Shown: positions 9,581 to 19,045, counted from the stretch's first letter. The stretch: 64,000 nt of DNA from Xanthomonas sp. DAR 80977 (GCF_041240605.1 NZ_CP162487.1:3541001-3605000); one strand, 5' to 3'. Notes: generated from the letters alone by a model not told the origin. Made by a program: numbers and translations.

Positions 9581-11170
9581 TCAGCGGCTGTCGCGGCCTT
9601 GCGCGTGCAAGGACTGCGTCTCGAGCAACTGCTTCAGCTCGGCGAGGTCTTCGCCGTAACGCTGCCAGCGCCCCATGTAGGCACGGGTCATCGAGGTGCG
9701 CACCTGCACCACGCTGGCGGTGGCCACCGGCGCCTGGTTCTGCTCGAAACGCAGGCAGGCCTCGTCCCACGGCAAGCCGCAGAATTCCAGCAGGCGGCGC
9801 GTGGTCGGCTCCTGCTCCAGCACCAGGTCTTCGTAGTCGACTTCCATGAAGCGCTGCGGGAACAGCGCGCGCCAGTGCGCCATCAGGCGTTCGAACAGCA
9901 GGTAGTAGCGGCCCACGTCCATCAGGTCGAAGGAATAGTCGTAGTACGGCGAGGACAGGGCGAACAGCTGGCGGAAGTTGCTCAGGCAGGTGTCCATCGG
10001 GTCGCGCCGCAGGCAGACGATGCGCGCGTTGGGCAAGGCACGCGCGATATGCCCCACGTACAGGAAGTTGTGCGGCAGCTTGTCCACGAAGCGCGGCTTG
10101 GCGGCCGTGCCGGGACGGGTGGATTCGACGTAGGCGCGGCCGAGTTCGCGCCAGTCCACTCCCTGCAGCCGGGTCAGCGTGGCGACGTCCAGGATCGCCG
10201 GCGATGGCGTGCGCACCATGCGCTTGAGCACCACCGAGAAATTCTGCAGCTCGCCGGCCGAATGCACCTGCGGATGGCTGGACAGGATCCGGTCCACCAG
10301 GGTGGTGCCGCTGCGCGGCATGCCGACCACGAAGATCGGTTCCTGGCTGTCGAAACCGGACGTGTGCGCAGCATCGGCACGGAAGGCCTGCTGCAATGCC
10401 TCGAACAGCACCGCATCGCGCTCGGACGTGTAGCCGCGCGCGCGCTTCTGCACCGCCTTGCCCTGCACGTAGCCACGGAACGCGGCATGGTAGTCGCCGA
10501 GGTCCTCGTGCTCCTTGGCCAGCGCCAGGTTGAGGTACAGCACCGCTTCCGGCGCCTCGCCGGCCGAAGCCAGCGCCTGCTCCAGCATGGCCAGGTTGTT
10601 CTCCTCCGCGCTCCACTTGCGCAGCTGCGACAGCGACAGATAGACCTTCCAGTAGCGCGGCTCCAGCGCCAGGCAGGCCCGGTATTCCTGCTCGGCTTCC
10701 TGCAGGCGCCCGGAGAACAGCAGCGAGGTGCCGAGGTTGTAGCGGAAGCTGGCGTGCTGCGGCGCCAGTTGCACCGCCTGGGTGAACGCCTCCAGCGCGG
10801 CGACGTGCTCGTTGACCTGGGTATACACCACGCCCAGCGTGTCCAGCGTATGCGCATCGGTCGGCCGCAGCGCCATCGCCTGGTCGGCGAAGCGATGCGC
10901 CTCCTGCATGAAGCGCCCCATCGCCAGCACCTTGGCCAGCTGCGTCGCGTAGTCCGCACGCTGCGGATTCAAGGTCGTCGCCTGATACAGGTGCGCCGCG
11001 GCAGGCTGCATCTGTTTCAACTCCAACGCCGCCACGCCGGCCACGAAATGCACGCCCGGGTGCTGCGGCAACGACCGCAGCAGCTGCTGCGCGAGCCGTT
11101 GCGCCTGGCCCCAGTCGCGCTGGTTGAGCGCGGCGACGGCCTGGTTGTAGAGCTGAACCTGTTCGGTCAT
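9581..11170 (-). CDS. TPR-repeat sulfotransferase family protein
   Basis: The 529-residue product fuses tetratricopeptide repeats (about 1-240) to a sulfotransferase domain (about 265-529). The PAPS 5'-phosphosulfate loop reads FVVGMPRSGTTLVDRILSSH, with Arg, Ser, Gly and Thr in place, and the 3'-phosphate region follows around LRRDPMDTCLSNFRQLF. Such proteins transfer sulfate from PAPS to an acceptor; the TPR part probably binds it. There is no signal peptide, so action is predicted in the cytoplasm. ATG 11170 is chosen because MTEQVQLYNQAVAAL begins the first repeat; the open frame extends 15 codons further. It is alone between two receptor genes and its acceptor is unknown. Confidence 0.88.
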   Translation of the reverse strand: MTEQVQLYNQAVAALNQRDWGQAQRLAQQLLRSLPQHPGVHFVAGVAALELKQMQPAAAHLYQATTLNPQRADYATQLAKVLAMGRFMQEAHRFADQAMALRPTDAHTLDTLGVVYTQVNEHVAALEAFTQAVQLAPQHASFRYNLGTSLLFSGRLQEAEQEYRACLALEPRYWKVYLSLSQLRKWSAEENNLAMLEQALASAGEAPEAVLYLNLALAKEHEDLGDYHAAFRGYVQGKAVQKRARGYTSERDAVLFEALQQAFRADAAHTSGFDSQEPIFVVGMPRSGTTLVDRILSSHPQVHSAGELQNFSVVLKRMVRTPSPAILDVATLTRLQGVDWRELGRAYVESTRPGTAAKPRFVDKLPHNFLYVGHIARALPNARIVCLRRDPMDTCLSNFRQLFALSSPYYDYSFDLMDVGRYYLLFERLMAHWRALFPQRFMEVDYEDLVLEQEPTTRRLLEFCGLPWDEACLRFEQNQAPVATASVVQVRTSMTRAYMGRWQRYGEDLAELKQLLETQSLHAQGRDSR

Positions 11171-11839
11171 GGATGCGCCTGATAGTCCCCCGGGAAGCCG
11201 GCAACGCCACGGCACGAGCCGCGGTGCACCGGACCGACATTATGCCCGGCACCACAAACCGTGGCCGATGCGTGCATCCGCCCAGCCTTCGCACGCAACC
11301 GGGCCACGCGAATGTCTGCGCCTGCCGGCGCGACCGGCCACATCGTACAGGCGCCCGGCCGCGTCCTGCGCGGCGATCCGCGCTGTCCAGCATCTGATCA
11401 CCCGCGATGCGCTTCTGAGGTGCCTGGACCATGCAACCGCTACGGCGACGCAGCGAGACCATGCCTGCGCCACACATCCATCACCCGATCGCCAGGCCCA
11501 CGCTGCGACATGCAGGGTTGCCGATACCCCGTGAGCGACAACGCCATCGTCCCGGGATGGGAGGAGAAGCACAGGGGCGACGATCGGATATTCGGCGCTG
11601 CTCCCGCGTCGGCCACAGCCTTACAGGTTGCGGAGCAATGCATAAAAATATGCCGAATTCGTCATTTCAAATGACTCACCTCGACTGCATCAGGGATGCA
11701 TGAATCCCGCCCTGGCCAGGCAGGAACCAACTGATTTTTCGTGGTTGTTATCACATTATTTTAATGAGTGGCAAGAAAAGACACAATGTACGGATTCTTA
11801 TACACGGTGCCATAGGCACTGGCGATTTGCGCATTTTTG

Positions 11840-11853
11840 TGATTCAAGAATCA
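11840..11853. promoter_or_regulatory. Palindrome TGATTC-AA-GAATCA upstream of the Oar-like receptor
   Basis: This perfect six-base inverted repeat with a two-base centre lies in the AT-rich leader about 155 bases before the receptor ATG. The size and symmetry suit a dimeric repressor or activator site. No matching regulator gene is adjacent, so the assignment as an operator is inference. A second inverted repeat, CCGCAT-TTTTG-ATGCGG, lies at 11881-11897. Confidence 0.35.
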
Positions 11854-11946
11854 TCGAGCACCCCCGATTTATACACATTGCCGCATTTTTGATGCGGATG
11901 ACGGCAGATCCGGCCCCAACCCGTTGCACGCGCTAGCACGCCGTTA

Positions 11947-11980
11947 TTACGTTTGGGTTAAGGCCGTTCAGGGACGGCCT
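11947..11980 (+). promoter_or_regulatory. TTACGTTTGGGT motif plus hairpin in TonB-receptor leader (copy 2)
   Basis: The 12-base word TTACGTTTGGGT (11947-11958) is identical to that at 6488-6499. Two bases later begins a hairpin with a seven-base stem, AGGCCGT-TCAGGG-ACGGCCT (11961-11980). The receptor ATG is at 12008. The hairpin sequence differs from copy 1 but its placement is the same, which argues for a structured shared leader element. Confidence 0.5.
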
Positions 11981-12007
11981 GCCACCCCACTTCATCGAAG
12001 GTAAGCA

Positions 12008-15000
12008 ATGAGCAATCGCCCCGATCGAAAGGCATTCAAGCGCACCGCCCTGGCCATCATCCTCAGCACTTCGCTGGCCCAGGGCGCGGTGCATGCGCAA
12101 AGCACCACCGGCAGCATCTACGGTTCCGCGCCGGCCACCGGGACCAGCATCACCATCCAGAGCGACACCGGGTTGAGCCGTACCGTGCCGGTCGACGGCA
12201 ATGGCCGCTACACCCTCGGCTCGCTGCCGATCGGCAGCTACACCGTGATCCTGCGGCGTGGCGAGGAAACCATCGACACGCGCAAGAACGTCCTGCTGCG
12301 CGTCGGATCGGGTACGGAAGTCTCGTTCGCAGCGGCCGACGCCACCACGCTCGAAGCACTGACCGTCACCGCCGCCAGCGTGCCGAAGATCGACGTCAGC
12401 AGCACCGCATCGCGATCGGTGATCACCTCCGAGCAACTGGACACGCTGCCGCTGGGTCGCAGCGCCGAAGCGATCGCGCTGCTCGCGCCGGGCACCGTCT
12501 CCGGCAGCGGCGCATTCACCAACGGCAGCCGCTCGGTGGTGTCCTTCGGCGGTTCCGGGGTGACCGAGAATGCGTATTACATCAACGGATTCAACGTCAG
12601 CAATCCGCTGAACAACCTCGGCGGCCTGAGCCTGCCTTACGGCGCGATCGACCAGCAGGAAACCTACACCGGCGGCTACAGTTCCAAGTACGGGCGCTCC
12701 ACCGGCGGCGTGATCAACCAGGTCGGCAAGCGCGGCACCAACGAGTGGCACTTCGGTTTCCAGACCACCTGGGCGCCGGATTCGCTGGCCAGCTCGCCGC
12801 GCGATGTCTGGTACCCGAGCGCCAGCCTGGCCAGCGACTACGCCTACGAAAACCCCGACCTCGCCGGCACCCTCTATCGCCGGCGCAAGGGCGACACCAG
12901 CAGCAACACCACCTACAGCGCCTACGCCGGCGGCCCGTTGATCGAGGATCGCCTGTTCGTCTTCGTCGCCGGCGAATCCAACAAGACCGATGGCATCGAC
13001 ACCAACAACAGCGCCGACAGCATCCAGGCGCGCAACCACTACAACTACAGCGCGCCGAAGTTCTACGGCAAGATCGACTGGAACATCAACGACAGCAACA
13101 TCCTGGAATACACCCGCATCCAGAACACCGACCGCCGCGCCGGCTACTACACGTCCTACGACTACGACACCCTCAGCGAAGGCGACCGCACCGGCACCTA
13201 TCCGGACACCTACAAGCTCACCGACACCTACGACATCTTCAAGTACACCGGCTACCTGACCGACAACCTGACCTTGAACGCGACCTGGGGCCGCAGCCTG
13301 GAACGGGATTACCAGGCCAATCCGGTGTCCTCGGACCTGCCCTACATCAGCGGCGTCACCAACCAGGATCCGTCGATCACCGGCGGCACCGCGATCACCA
13401 ACAACCAGGCCTCGACCACGGTCAAGAACGCCAACGCGCAGAACAAGACCCGCGGCCTGCGCGTGGAACTGGAATACCGCATCGGCAACCACGACCTGAC
13501 CGCCGGCGTGGACAACATGTACTTCAACGCCTACAACGAAGGCGTCGACACCAGCGGTCCGGGCTATCGCTGGATCTACAGCAAGGCGTCCAACCCGAAC
13601 GTGGCCATCGATCCCAACCTCGGGGTCGGCGCTGCCGGCGGCGACGGCTATTACGTGCAGAAGTACATCTTCACCACCGCCACCAGCATGGCGGTGGAGC
13701 AGAAGGCCTATTACCTGGAAGATCGCTGGCAGGTGAGCGACAACTGGCTGCTGACCCTGGGCGTGCGCAACGACAAGTTCACCAACTTCAACAGCAGCCA
13801 CGTGGCCTACGTGGACAGCGGCGACCAGTGGGCCCCGCGCGCGGGCGTGAGCTGGGACGTGTTCGGCGACGCCTCGTTCAAGCTGTTCGCCAACCTCGGC
13901 CGCTACTATCTTGCGCTGCCCAACAGCGTCGCCATCCGCGGCGCCTCGGCCTCGACCTACACCCGCGAGTACTTCACCTACACCGGCATCGATGCGAACG
14001 GCGAGCCCACCGGCCTGACCGCGCTGGGACCGGGCCCGGTGTCCAGCAACGGCGAATACGGCGAAGCGCCGGACCCGAATTCGTTCACGCCCAGCGACCT
14101 GAAGTCGCAGTATCAGGACGAGCTCATCGTCGGCTTCGAGAAGACCATCGGCGACAAGTGGAACTCCGGCGCCAAGGTCACCTATCGCAAGCTGCAGTCG
14201 GCGATCGACGATGTCTGCGACAGCGACAAGATGTCGAGCAAGCTCACCGCGCTCGGCATCGATCCGGATTCGGTCACGATCCCCGGCTGCGTGCTGTTCA
14301 ACCCTGGCGAGAGCAACACCTACAAGCTCGCCAACGTGGACGGCTCCGGCTACACCACCTTGAAGATGTCGCGCTCGGACTGGGGCTTCACCGATTCGGC
14401 CAAGCGCAACTACGCCGCCGTCGACCTGTTCCTGGAGCATCCGTTCGATCAGAAGTGGTACGGCCGCGTCGACTACACCTGGTCGCACAGCTACGGCAAC
14501 ACCGAAGGCCAGGTGAAGTCGGACATCGGCCAGACCGACGTGTCCAAGACCCAGGACTGGGATTCGGCGCCGCTGATGTACTACGCGGGCGGCGATCTGG
14601 CCAACGATCGCCGGCACCAGCTGAAGGCCTTCGGCGCCTATCAATTCACGCCGGAGTGGATGGTGTCGGCCACGCTGAAGGTCGCTTCGGGCATGCCGAA
14701 GTCCTGCCTGGGCTACTTCGGCAGCGACGAATCGGATCCGATCAGCTACGGCTCGGCGTACCACTACTGCGGCGGCAGCCCGTCCAGCCCGGGCCAATCC
14801 GGTCGCCTGCCCTGGACCAAGCTGGTGGACCTGGGCGTGACCTATCGGCCGGCCTTTGCCGACCACAAGCTGGCGTTCGGGCTGCAGGCGTTCAACGTGT
14901 TCAACGAGCGCAAGCCGGTGCAGATCGACGCGACCTACGAAACCGACCCCTACACCGTGTCCAACACCTATGGGATCGGCACCTACTACACCCAGCCGCG

Positions 15001-15034
15001 TTACGTGCGCCTGTCGGCGTCCTACGACTTCTGA
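12008..15034 (+). CDS. TonB-dependent receptor with N-terminal carboxypeptidase-regulatory-like domain (Oar-like)
   Basis: This is a 1008-residue outer-membrane receptor. It has a signal peptide (about 1-31, ending AVHAQS), then a small beta-sandwich resembling the carboxypeptidase regulatory-like fold at about 33-105 (VDGNGRYTLGSLPIGSYTV). The plug (about 115-230) contains AYYINGFNVSNPL and KYGRSTGGVINQVGKRG, followed by a long barrel ending RLSASYDF with terminal Phe. This layout is typical of Oar/OmpA-related TonB receptors, some of which handle large ligands such as peptides or proteins. ATG 12008 follows GAAGGTAAGC. A terminator follows the gene. The substrate is unknown. Confidence 0.94.
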   Translation: MSNRPDRKAFKRTALAIILSTSLAQGAVHAQSTTGSIYGSAPATGTSITIQSDTGLSRTVPVDGNGRYTLGSLPIGSYTVILRRGEETIDTRKNVLLRVGSGTEVSFAAADATTLEALTVTAASVPKIDVSSTASRSVITSEQLDTLPLGRSAEAIALLAPGTVSGSGAFTNGSRSVVSFGGSGVTENAYYINGFNVSNPLNNLGGLSLPYGAIDQQETYTGGYSSKYGRSTGGVINQVGKRGTNEWHFGFQTTWAPDSLASSPRDVWYPSASLASDYAYENPDLAGTLYRRRKGDTSSNTTYSAYAGGPLIEDRLFVFVAGESNKTDGIDTNNSADSIQARNHYNYSAPKFYGKIDWNINDSNILEYTRIQNTDRRAGYYTSYDYDTLSEGDRTGTYPDTYKLTDTYDIFKYTGYLTDNLTLNATWGRSLERDYQANPVSSDLPYISGVTNQDPSITGGTAITNNQASTTVKNANAQNKTRGLRVELEYRIGNHDLTAGVDNMYFNAYNEGVDTSGPGYRWIYSKASNPNVAIDPNLGVGAAGGDGYYVQKYIFTTATSMAVEQKAYYLEDRWQVSDNWLLTLGVRNDKFTNFNSSHVAYVDSGDQWAPRAGVSWDVFGDASFKLFANLGRYYLALPNSVAIRGASASTYTREYFTYTGIDANGEPTGLTALGPGPVSSNGEYGEAPDPNSFTPSDLKSQYQDELIVGFEKTIGDKWNSGAKVTYRKLQSAIDDVCDSDKMSSKLTALGIDPDSVTIPGCVLFNPGESNTYKLANVDGSGYTTLKMSRSDWGFTDSAKRNYAAVDLFLEHPFDQKWYGRVDYTWSHSYGNTEGQVKSDIGQTDVSKTQDWDSAPLMYYAGGDLANDRRHQLKAFGAYQFTPEWMVSATLKVASGMPKSCLGYFGSDESDPISYGSAYHYCGGSPSSPGQSGRLPWTKLVDLGVTYRPAFADHKLAFGLQAFNVFNERKPVQIDATYETDPYTVSNTYGIGTYYTQPRYVRLSASYDF

Positions 15035-15094
15035 CCATCCGCGGCGGGACGTCCGCCCAGGACGTTCCGCCGCAACGCAGCGCCTCTCTCTCCT

Positions 15095-15120
15095 GCCCCG
15101 GCTCCGCCGGGGCTTTTTTT
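15095..15120 (+). terminator. Rho-independent terminator after the Oar-like receptor
   Basis: GCCCCGGC (15095-15102), loop TCC and GCCGGGGC form an eight-base perfect stem followed by seven T. It lies about 60 bases after the receptor stop. Confidence 0.9.
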
Positions 15121-15154
15121 GCGCGTGGCGCCGGCAGGCATCGCCGGCAATGCC

Positions 15155-16747
15155 TCAGCGGCCCAGCAGCGCCATTGCCGCATTGTGCCCGGGCGCGCCG
15201 GTCACGCCGCCGCCCGGATGGGTGCCGGAGCCGCACAGGTAGAGGCCGGGGATCGCGCCGCGGTAGTCGGCCTGGCCGAGCATCGGGCGCGCGCTGAACA
15301 GTTGGTTGAGACTCAGCGCGCCGTGGAAGATGTCGCCGCCGATCAGGCCGAAGGTGCGCTCCAGGTCCAGCGGGGTCAGCGCCTGCCGGCCCAGCACCGA
15401 GTCAGCGAAGCCCGGCGCATAGCGCTCGACCGTGGCGATCATCAGCGCGGCGACCTCGTCGCGGTGCGCGTCCCAGCTGCGCCCGTCCGCCAGCTGCGGC
15501 GCCACGTGCTGGCAGAACAGGCTGGCCACGTGCTGGCCGGGCGGCGCCAGCGAATCGTCCAGGGTGCTCGGGATCAGCAGCTCCACGATCGGTTCGCGCG
15601 ACCAGCCGTGTGTGCGCGCATCGCGGTAGGCGCGGTCCATGTAGTCCAGGCTCGGCGCCAGGATGATGCCGGCGGTGAGGTGGTCGCCCGGCCCCGGCAG
15701 CGCGCGGAAGTCGGGCAGCCGCGCCAGCGCCACGTTCATCCGGAACGTGCCCGAGCCGCAGCGCCACTGCGCCATGCGCTCGCGGGTGGCGGCGGGCACC
15801 TGCGCCGGGTCGAGCAGGCGCTCGTACAGCAGCTTGGGATTGACGTTGGCGACGACGCGGCGCGCATGCAGGCGTTCGCCGTGTTCGGTGACCACGCCGA
15901 CCGCGCGCCCGTCCTCGACCAGGATCTCGCGCACGCCGGCGTCGATGCGGATCTGCGCGCCTGCGGCGAGCGCGGCCTTGGCCATCGCCTGGGTGATCGC
16001 GCCCATGCCGCCGAGCGCATGGCCCCACGCGCCCTTGACCCCGTTGCTCTCGCCGAACACGTGATGCAGCAGCACGTAGGCCGAACCCGGCGTATACGGG
16101 CTGGCGTAGTTGCCGACGATGCCGTCGAAGCCGAACAAGGCCTTGACCGGGTCGCTCTCGAACCAGCGCTCCAGGTACTCGGCGGCGGAGATGGTGAACA
16201 GGTCCAGCAGTTCCTGGCGCAGGCCGGGGTCCAGCGCATGCAGGCGGCGGCCCAGGCGGCCGGCGCGCAGCAGCTCCGGCAGCGCCTGCACCCAGCCGCC
16301 ATCGGTGACGTTCGGCGGCGGCTGCAGCGCCAGCGCGCGCAGCACGTCGGCGATGCGCTCCAGCCGCGCCTCGTAGGCCGGCAGGCGTTCGGCGTCGCGC
16401 GGCGAGAACTTGGCCACCTGCGCCTGGGTGATGCCGGCGCCGGCCAGCAGGTAACGGTCGTCGGGCAGCGGCACGAAGTTGTTGCAGCGGCGCGGCACGA
16501 TGCGCAGGCCGTGCGCGGCCAGGTCCAGATCGGCGATCACCTTCGGCTGCAGCAGCGACACCGTGTAGGAAGCCACCGAATTGCGGAAGCCCGGATGGAA
16601 TTCCTCGGTGACCGCGGCGCCGCCGACCACGCCGCGCCGCTCCAGCACGGTGACCTTCCAGCCGGCGCGCGCCAGGTAGGCGGCGCAGACCAGGCCGTTG
16701 TGGCCGGCGCCGACGATCAGGGCATCGCAGGACGGTTCGCGCTTCAT
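15155..16747 (-). CDS. FAD-dependent oxidoreductase, phytoene desaturase/PYROXD2-like
   Basis: The 530-residue flavoprotein has an N-terminal dinucleotide-binding motif (IVGAGHNGLVCAAYLARAG at about residues 11-29, then LERRGVVGGAA). A C-terminal FAD signature contains CGSGTHPGGGVTGAPG. The overall length and motifs match the NAD(P)/FAD-dependent oxidoreductases related to phytoene desaturases and to PYROXD2; there are no carotenoid genes nearby. No signal peptide is seen. ATG 16747 is chosen; an in-frame ATG at 16759 would add four residues. It is transcribed away from the M13 lipoprotein gene. The substrate cannot be inferred. Confidence 0.85.
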   Translation of the reverse strand: MKREPSCDALIVGAGHNGLVCAAYLARAGWKVTVLERRGVVGGAAVTEEFHPGFRNSVASYTVSLLQPKVIADLDLAAHGLRIVPRRCNNFVPLPDDRYLLAGAGITQAQVAKFSPRDAERLPAYEARLERIADVLRALALQPPPNVTDGGWVQALPELLRAGRLGRRLHALDPGLRQELLDLFTISAAEYLERWFESDPVKALFGFDGIVGNYASPYTPGSAYVLLHHVFGESNGVKGAWGHALGGMGAITQAMAKAALAAGAQIRIDAGVREILVEDGRAVGVVTEHGERLHARRVVANVNPKLLYERLLDPAQVPAATRERMAQWRCGSGTFRMNVALARLPDFRALPGPGDHLTAGIILAPSLDYMDRAYRDARTHGWSREPIVELLIPSTLDDSLAPPGQHVASLFCQHVAPQLADGRSWDAHRDEVAALMIATVERYAPGFADSVLGRQALTPLDLERTFGLIGGDIFHGALSLNQLFSARPMLGQADYRGAIPGLYLCGSGTHPGGGVTGAPGHNAAMALLGR

Positions 16748-16899
16748 CGTGGCGATCATACCGGGCCGCCGGCCCCGCGCCGGCCGGCCGCGGCGCCCGG
16801 CCCATGACCTTCGACACCCCTGAAACCCCGGGCAGCGGCGTAAAGTCTCGCCACGGCCCGTCGGGCCATTCCGTATCCACGCTGGCTTGGAGTCTCCTT

Positions 16900-19023
16900 G
16901 TGACCTTTCGCAATCCCCAGATGCTGCTGTTGACCCTGGCCGTGAGCGCCGCGCTGAGCGGCTGCAACAAGCCCGACGCGGCAGCGCCCACCGCCGACAC
17001 CGCCAAGACCGAGGCCGCCGCACCGGCACCGGCCGCGGCGCCGGCCGAACTGAAGCTCGACGCCAGCAAGCTGCCGGCCTACAACGCGTTCAGCGCCAAC
17101 GACCTGGACCCGGCCAAGGACGCCTGCAGCGATTTCGCCGGCTACGTCAACGGCAAGTGGCTGGCCGCCAACGAGATCCCCAAGGACCGCAGCAGCTGGG
17201 GCGCGTTCTCGATCCTGGACGAGCGCTCGGTCGCCGTGCAGCACCAGCTGGCCGAGCAGGCCGCCGCTGCGGCCAACGCGCAAGGCGTGGACAAGATCGT
17301 CGGCGATTTCTGGTCCTCGGGCATGGACGAAGCCAAGGTCAACGCGCAGGGCATCGAGCCGCTGAAGGCCGACCTGGCCGCGATCGACGGCCTCAAGGAC
17401 GGCCCGGCAGTGGCCGAGTACCTGCGCCAGAGCGCGGCCAAGGGCGAGAACGGCCTGTTCGGCTTCGGCGCCGAGGCCGACTTCAAGAACTCCTCGATGA
17501 ACATGGCCTACGCGATGCAGGGCGGCCTGGGCCTGCCCGACCGCGGCTACTACTTCGATGCCGACAAGAAGGACAAGCTCGACGCCTATCAGGCGCACGT
17601 GGCCAAGGTGCTGGAGCTGTCCGGGGTGCCGGCCGCCGATGCGGCCAAGCAGGCCAAGGACGTGGTGGCGCTGGAAACGCGCCTGGCCAAGGTCTCCAAG
17701 TCCAGCGAGCAGCTGTCGCGCGACGCCGAGCTGTCCTACAACCCGGTGACCCCGGCCGACGCCGACAAGCTGGCGCCGAACTTCCCGTGGACCAAGTTCT
17801 TCGAATCGCAGGGCGTGGCGGTGCCGGAGAAGTTCTCGCTGGCGATCCCCGCGTTCCACCAGGAAGTGAGCAAGGCGCTGGGCGACACCGATCCGTCGGT
17901 GTGGCGCGCCTACCTGCGCTTCCACACCGTGGACAGCGCCTCGCCGTACCTAAGCGATGCGTTCGCGCAGGAGAACTTCGCGTTCTACGGCAAGGAACTC
18001 AACGGCCAGGCCGAGATGAAGCCGCGCTGGAAGCGCGTGCTGGGCAGCATCGAGGACGGCGCCGGCGAGGCGATGGGCCAGATGTACGTCAAGGTGGCCT
18101 TCTCGGCCGACGCCAAGACCAAGATGCAGCAGTTGGTGGACAACCTGCGCCAGGCGCTGAAGGCGCGCATCGAGAACGTCACCTGGATGAGCCCGGAGAC
18201 CAAGGCCAAGGCCATCGCCAAGTGGGAGACCTTCACCCCGAAGATCGGCTACCCGGACAAGTGGCGCGACTACAGCGGCCTGAGCACCCAGCGCGACAGC
18301 TACCTGGACAACGTGCGCGCGGCCACCGCGTTCAACTACAAGTACAACCTGGGCAAGATCGGCAAGCCGGTGGACAAGACCGAATGGGGCATGACCCCGC
18401 AGACGGTCAACGCCTACTACAACCCGCTGCAGAACGAGATCGTGTTCCCGGCCGCGATCCTGCAGCCGCCGTTCTTCGATCCCAACGCCGACGACGCGTT
18501 CAACTACGGCGGCATCGGCGCGGTGATCGGCCACGAGATGACCCACGGCTACGACGACCAGGGCGCGCGCTTCGGGCCGACCGGCAACTTCGAGAACTGG
18601 TGGACGCCGGCCGACGCCAAGAACTTCGCCGCGCTCACCGGCAAGCTGGTCAAGCAGTTCGACGAGTACAAGGTCGACGGCAAGCCGGTCAACGGCAAGC
18701 TGACCCTGGGCGAGAACATCGCCGACCTGGGCGGCCTGTCCACCGCCTACGACGCGCTGAAGAAGGCCACCGAGGGCAAGGACGATCCGAAGGTCGGCGG
18801 CATGACCCGCGACCAGAACTTCTTCCTCAACTGGGCCACCGTGTGGCGCACCAAGTACACCCCGCAGAACGCGGCGGTGCGCCTGACCACCGACCCGCAC
18901 GCCCCGGCGCAGTTCCGCGCGATGGGCGCGCCGTCGAACCTGCCGGCCTTCGCCGCCGCGTTCCAGTGCAAGGCCGGGTCGCCGATGGTGCGCGCCGGCG
19001 ACAAGCAGGTCGTGATCTGGTAA
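16900..19023 (+). CDS. M13 family zinc metallopeptidase, lipoprotein (neprilysin/PepO-like)
   Basis: The 707-residue M13 endopeptidase is probably periplasmic and membrane-anchored. The likely start is GTG 16900, with GGAG 9-12 bases upstream. It gives a compact signal ending LSGC, with lipobox Cys22, and a Pro/Ala-rich linker to about residue 65. The zinc site is complete: HEMTH with His545, Glu546 and His549, and ENIAD with Glu605 and Asp609. The substrate motif NAYY is also present, shortly before NEIVFPAAILQPP. M13 peptidases cut short peptides. A paralogue follows 231 bases downstream, after a terminator. Confidence 0.93.
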   Translation: MTFRNPQMLLLTLAVSAALSGCNKPDAAAPTADTAKTEAAAPAPAAAPAELKLDASKLPAYNAFSANDLDPAKDACSDFAGYVNGKWLAANEIPKDRSSWGAFSILDERSVAVQHQLAEQAAAAANAQGVDKIVGDFWSSGMDEAKVNAQGIEPLKADLAAIDGLKDGPAVAEYLRQSAAKGENGLFGFGAEADFKNSSMNMAYAMQGGLGLPDRGYYFDADKKDKLDAYQAHVAKVLELSGVPAADAAKQAKDVVALETRLAKVSKSSEQLSRDAELSYNPVTPADADKLAPNFPWTKFFESQGVAVPEKFSLAIPAFHQEVSKALGDTDPSVWRAYLRFHTVDSASPYLSDAFAQENFAFYGKELNGQAEMKPRWKRVLGSIEDGAGEAMGQMYVKVAFSADAKTKMQQLVDNLRQALKARIENVTWMSPETKAKAIAKWETFTPKIGYPDKWRDYSGLSTQRDSYLDNVRAATAFNYKYNLGKIGKPVDKTEWGMTPQTVNAYYNPLQNEIVFPAAILQPPFFDPNADDAFNYGGIGAVIGHEMTHGYDDQGARFGPTGNFENWWTPADAKNFAALTGKLVKQFDEYKVDGKPVNGKLTLGENIADLGGLSTAYDALKKATEGKDDPKVGGMTRDQNFFLNWATVWRTKYTPQNAAVRLTTDPHAPAQFRAMGAPSNLPAFAAAFQCKAGSPMVRAGDKQVVIW

Positions 19024-19045
19024 GCGCGGCATCCGCTGCAATGCG

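Larger units (their letters stand above)
11171..12007. other. 837-base intergenic region with an AT-rich core
   Basis: No supported gene lies here. The left part (11171-11640) is ordinary GC-rich sequence. About 11640-11900 is clearly AT-rich against the surroundings, with runs such as TGATTTTTCGTGGTTGTTATC and CACATTATTTTAATGAG. Two short palindromes, at 11840-11853 and 11881-11897, and the motif-hairpin at 11947-11980 are listed separately. The region most likely holds the control sites of the receptor at 12008. Confidence 0.55.

Noticed and set aside
11745..11804. Possible promoter or sigma54 site in the AT-rich leader
   Set aside because: Neither -35/-10 spacing nor the GG-N10-GC spacing of sigma54 sites could be satisfied.
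11700..11936. 78-codon plus-strand open frame in the AT-rich leader
   Set aside because: There is no recognisable family and no ribosome binding site, and it lies where regulatory elements of the next gene are expected.
11933..14866. 977-codon minus-strand open frame across the Oar-like receptor
   Set aside because: It is the same kind of antisense shadow, with no signal peptide, domain or ribosome binding site. The plus-strand gene is complete.
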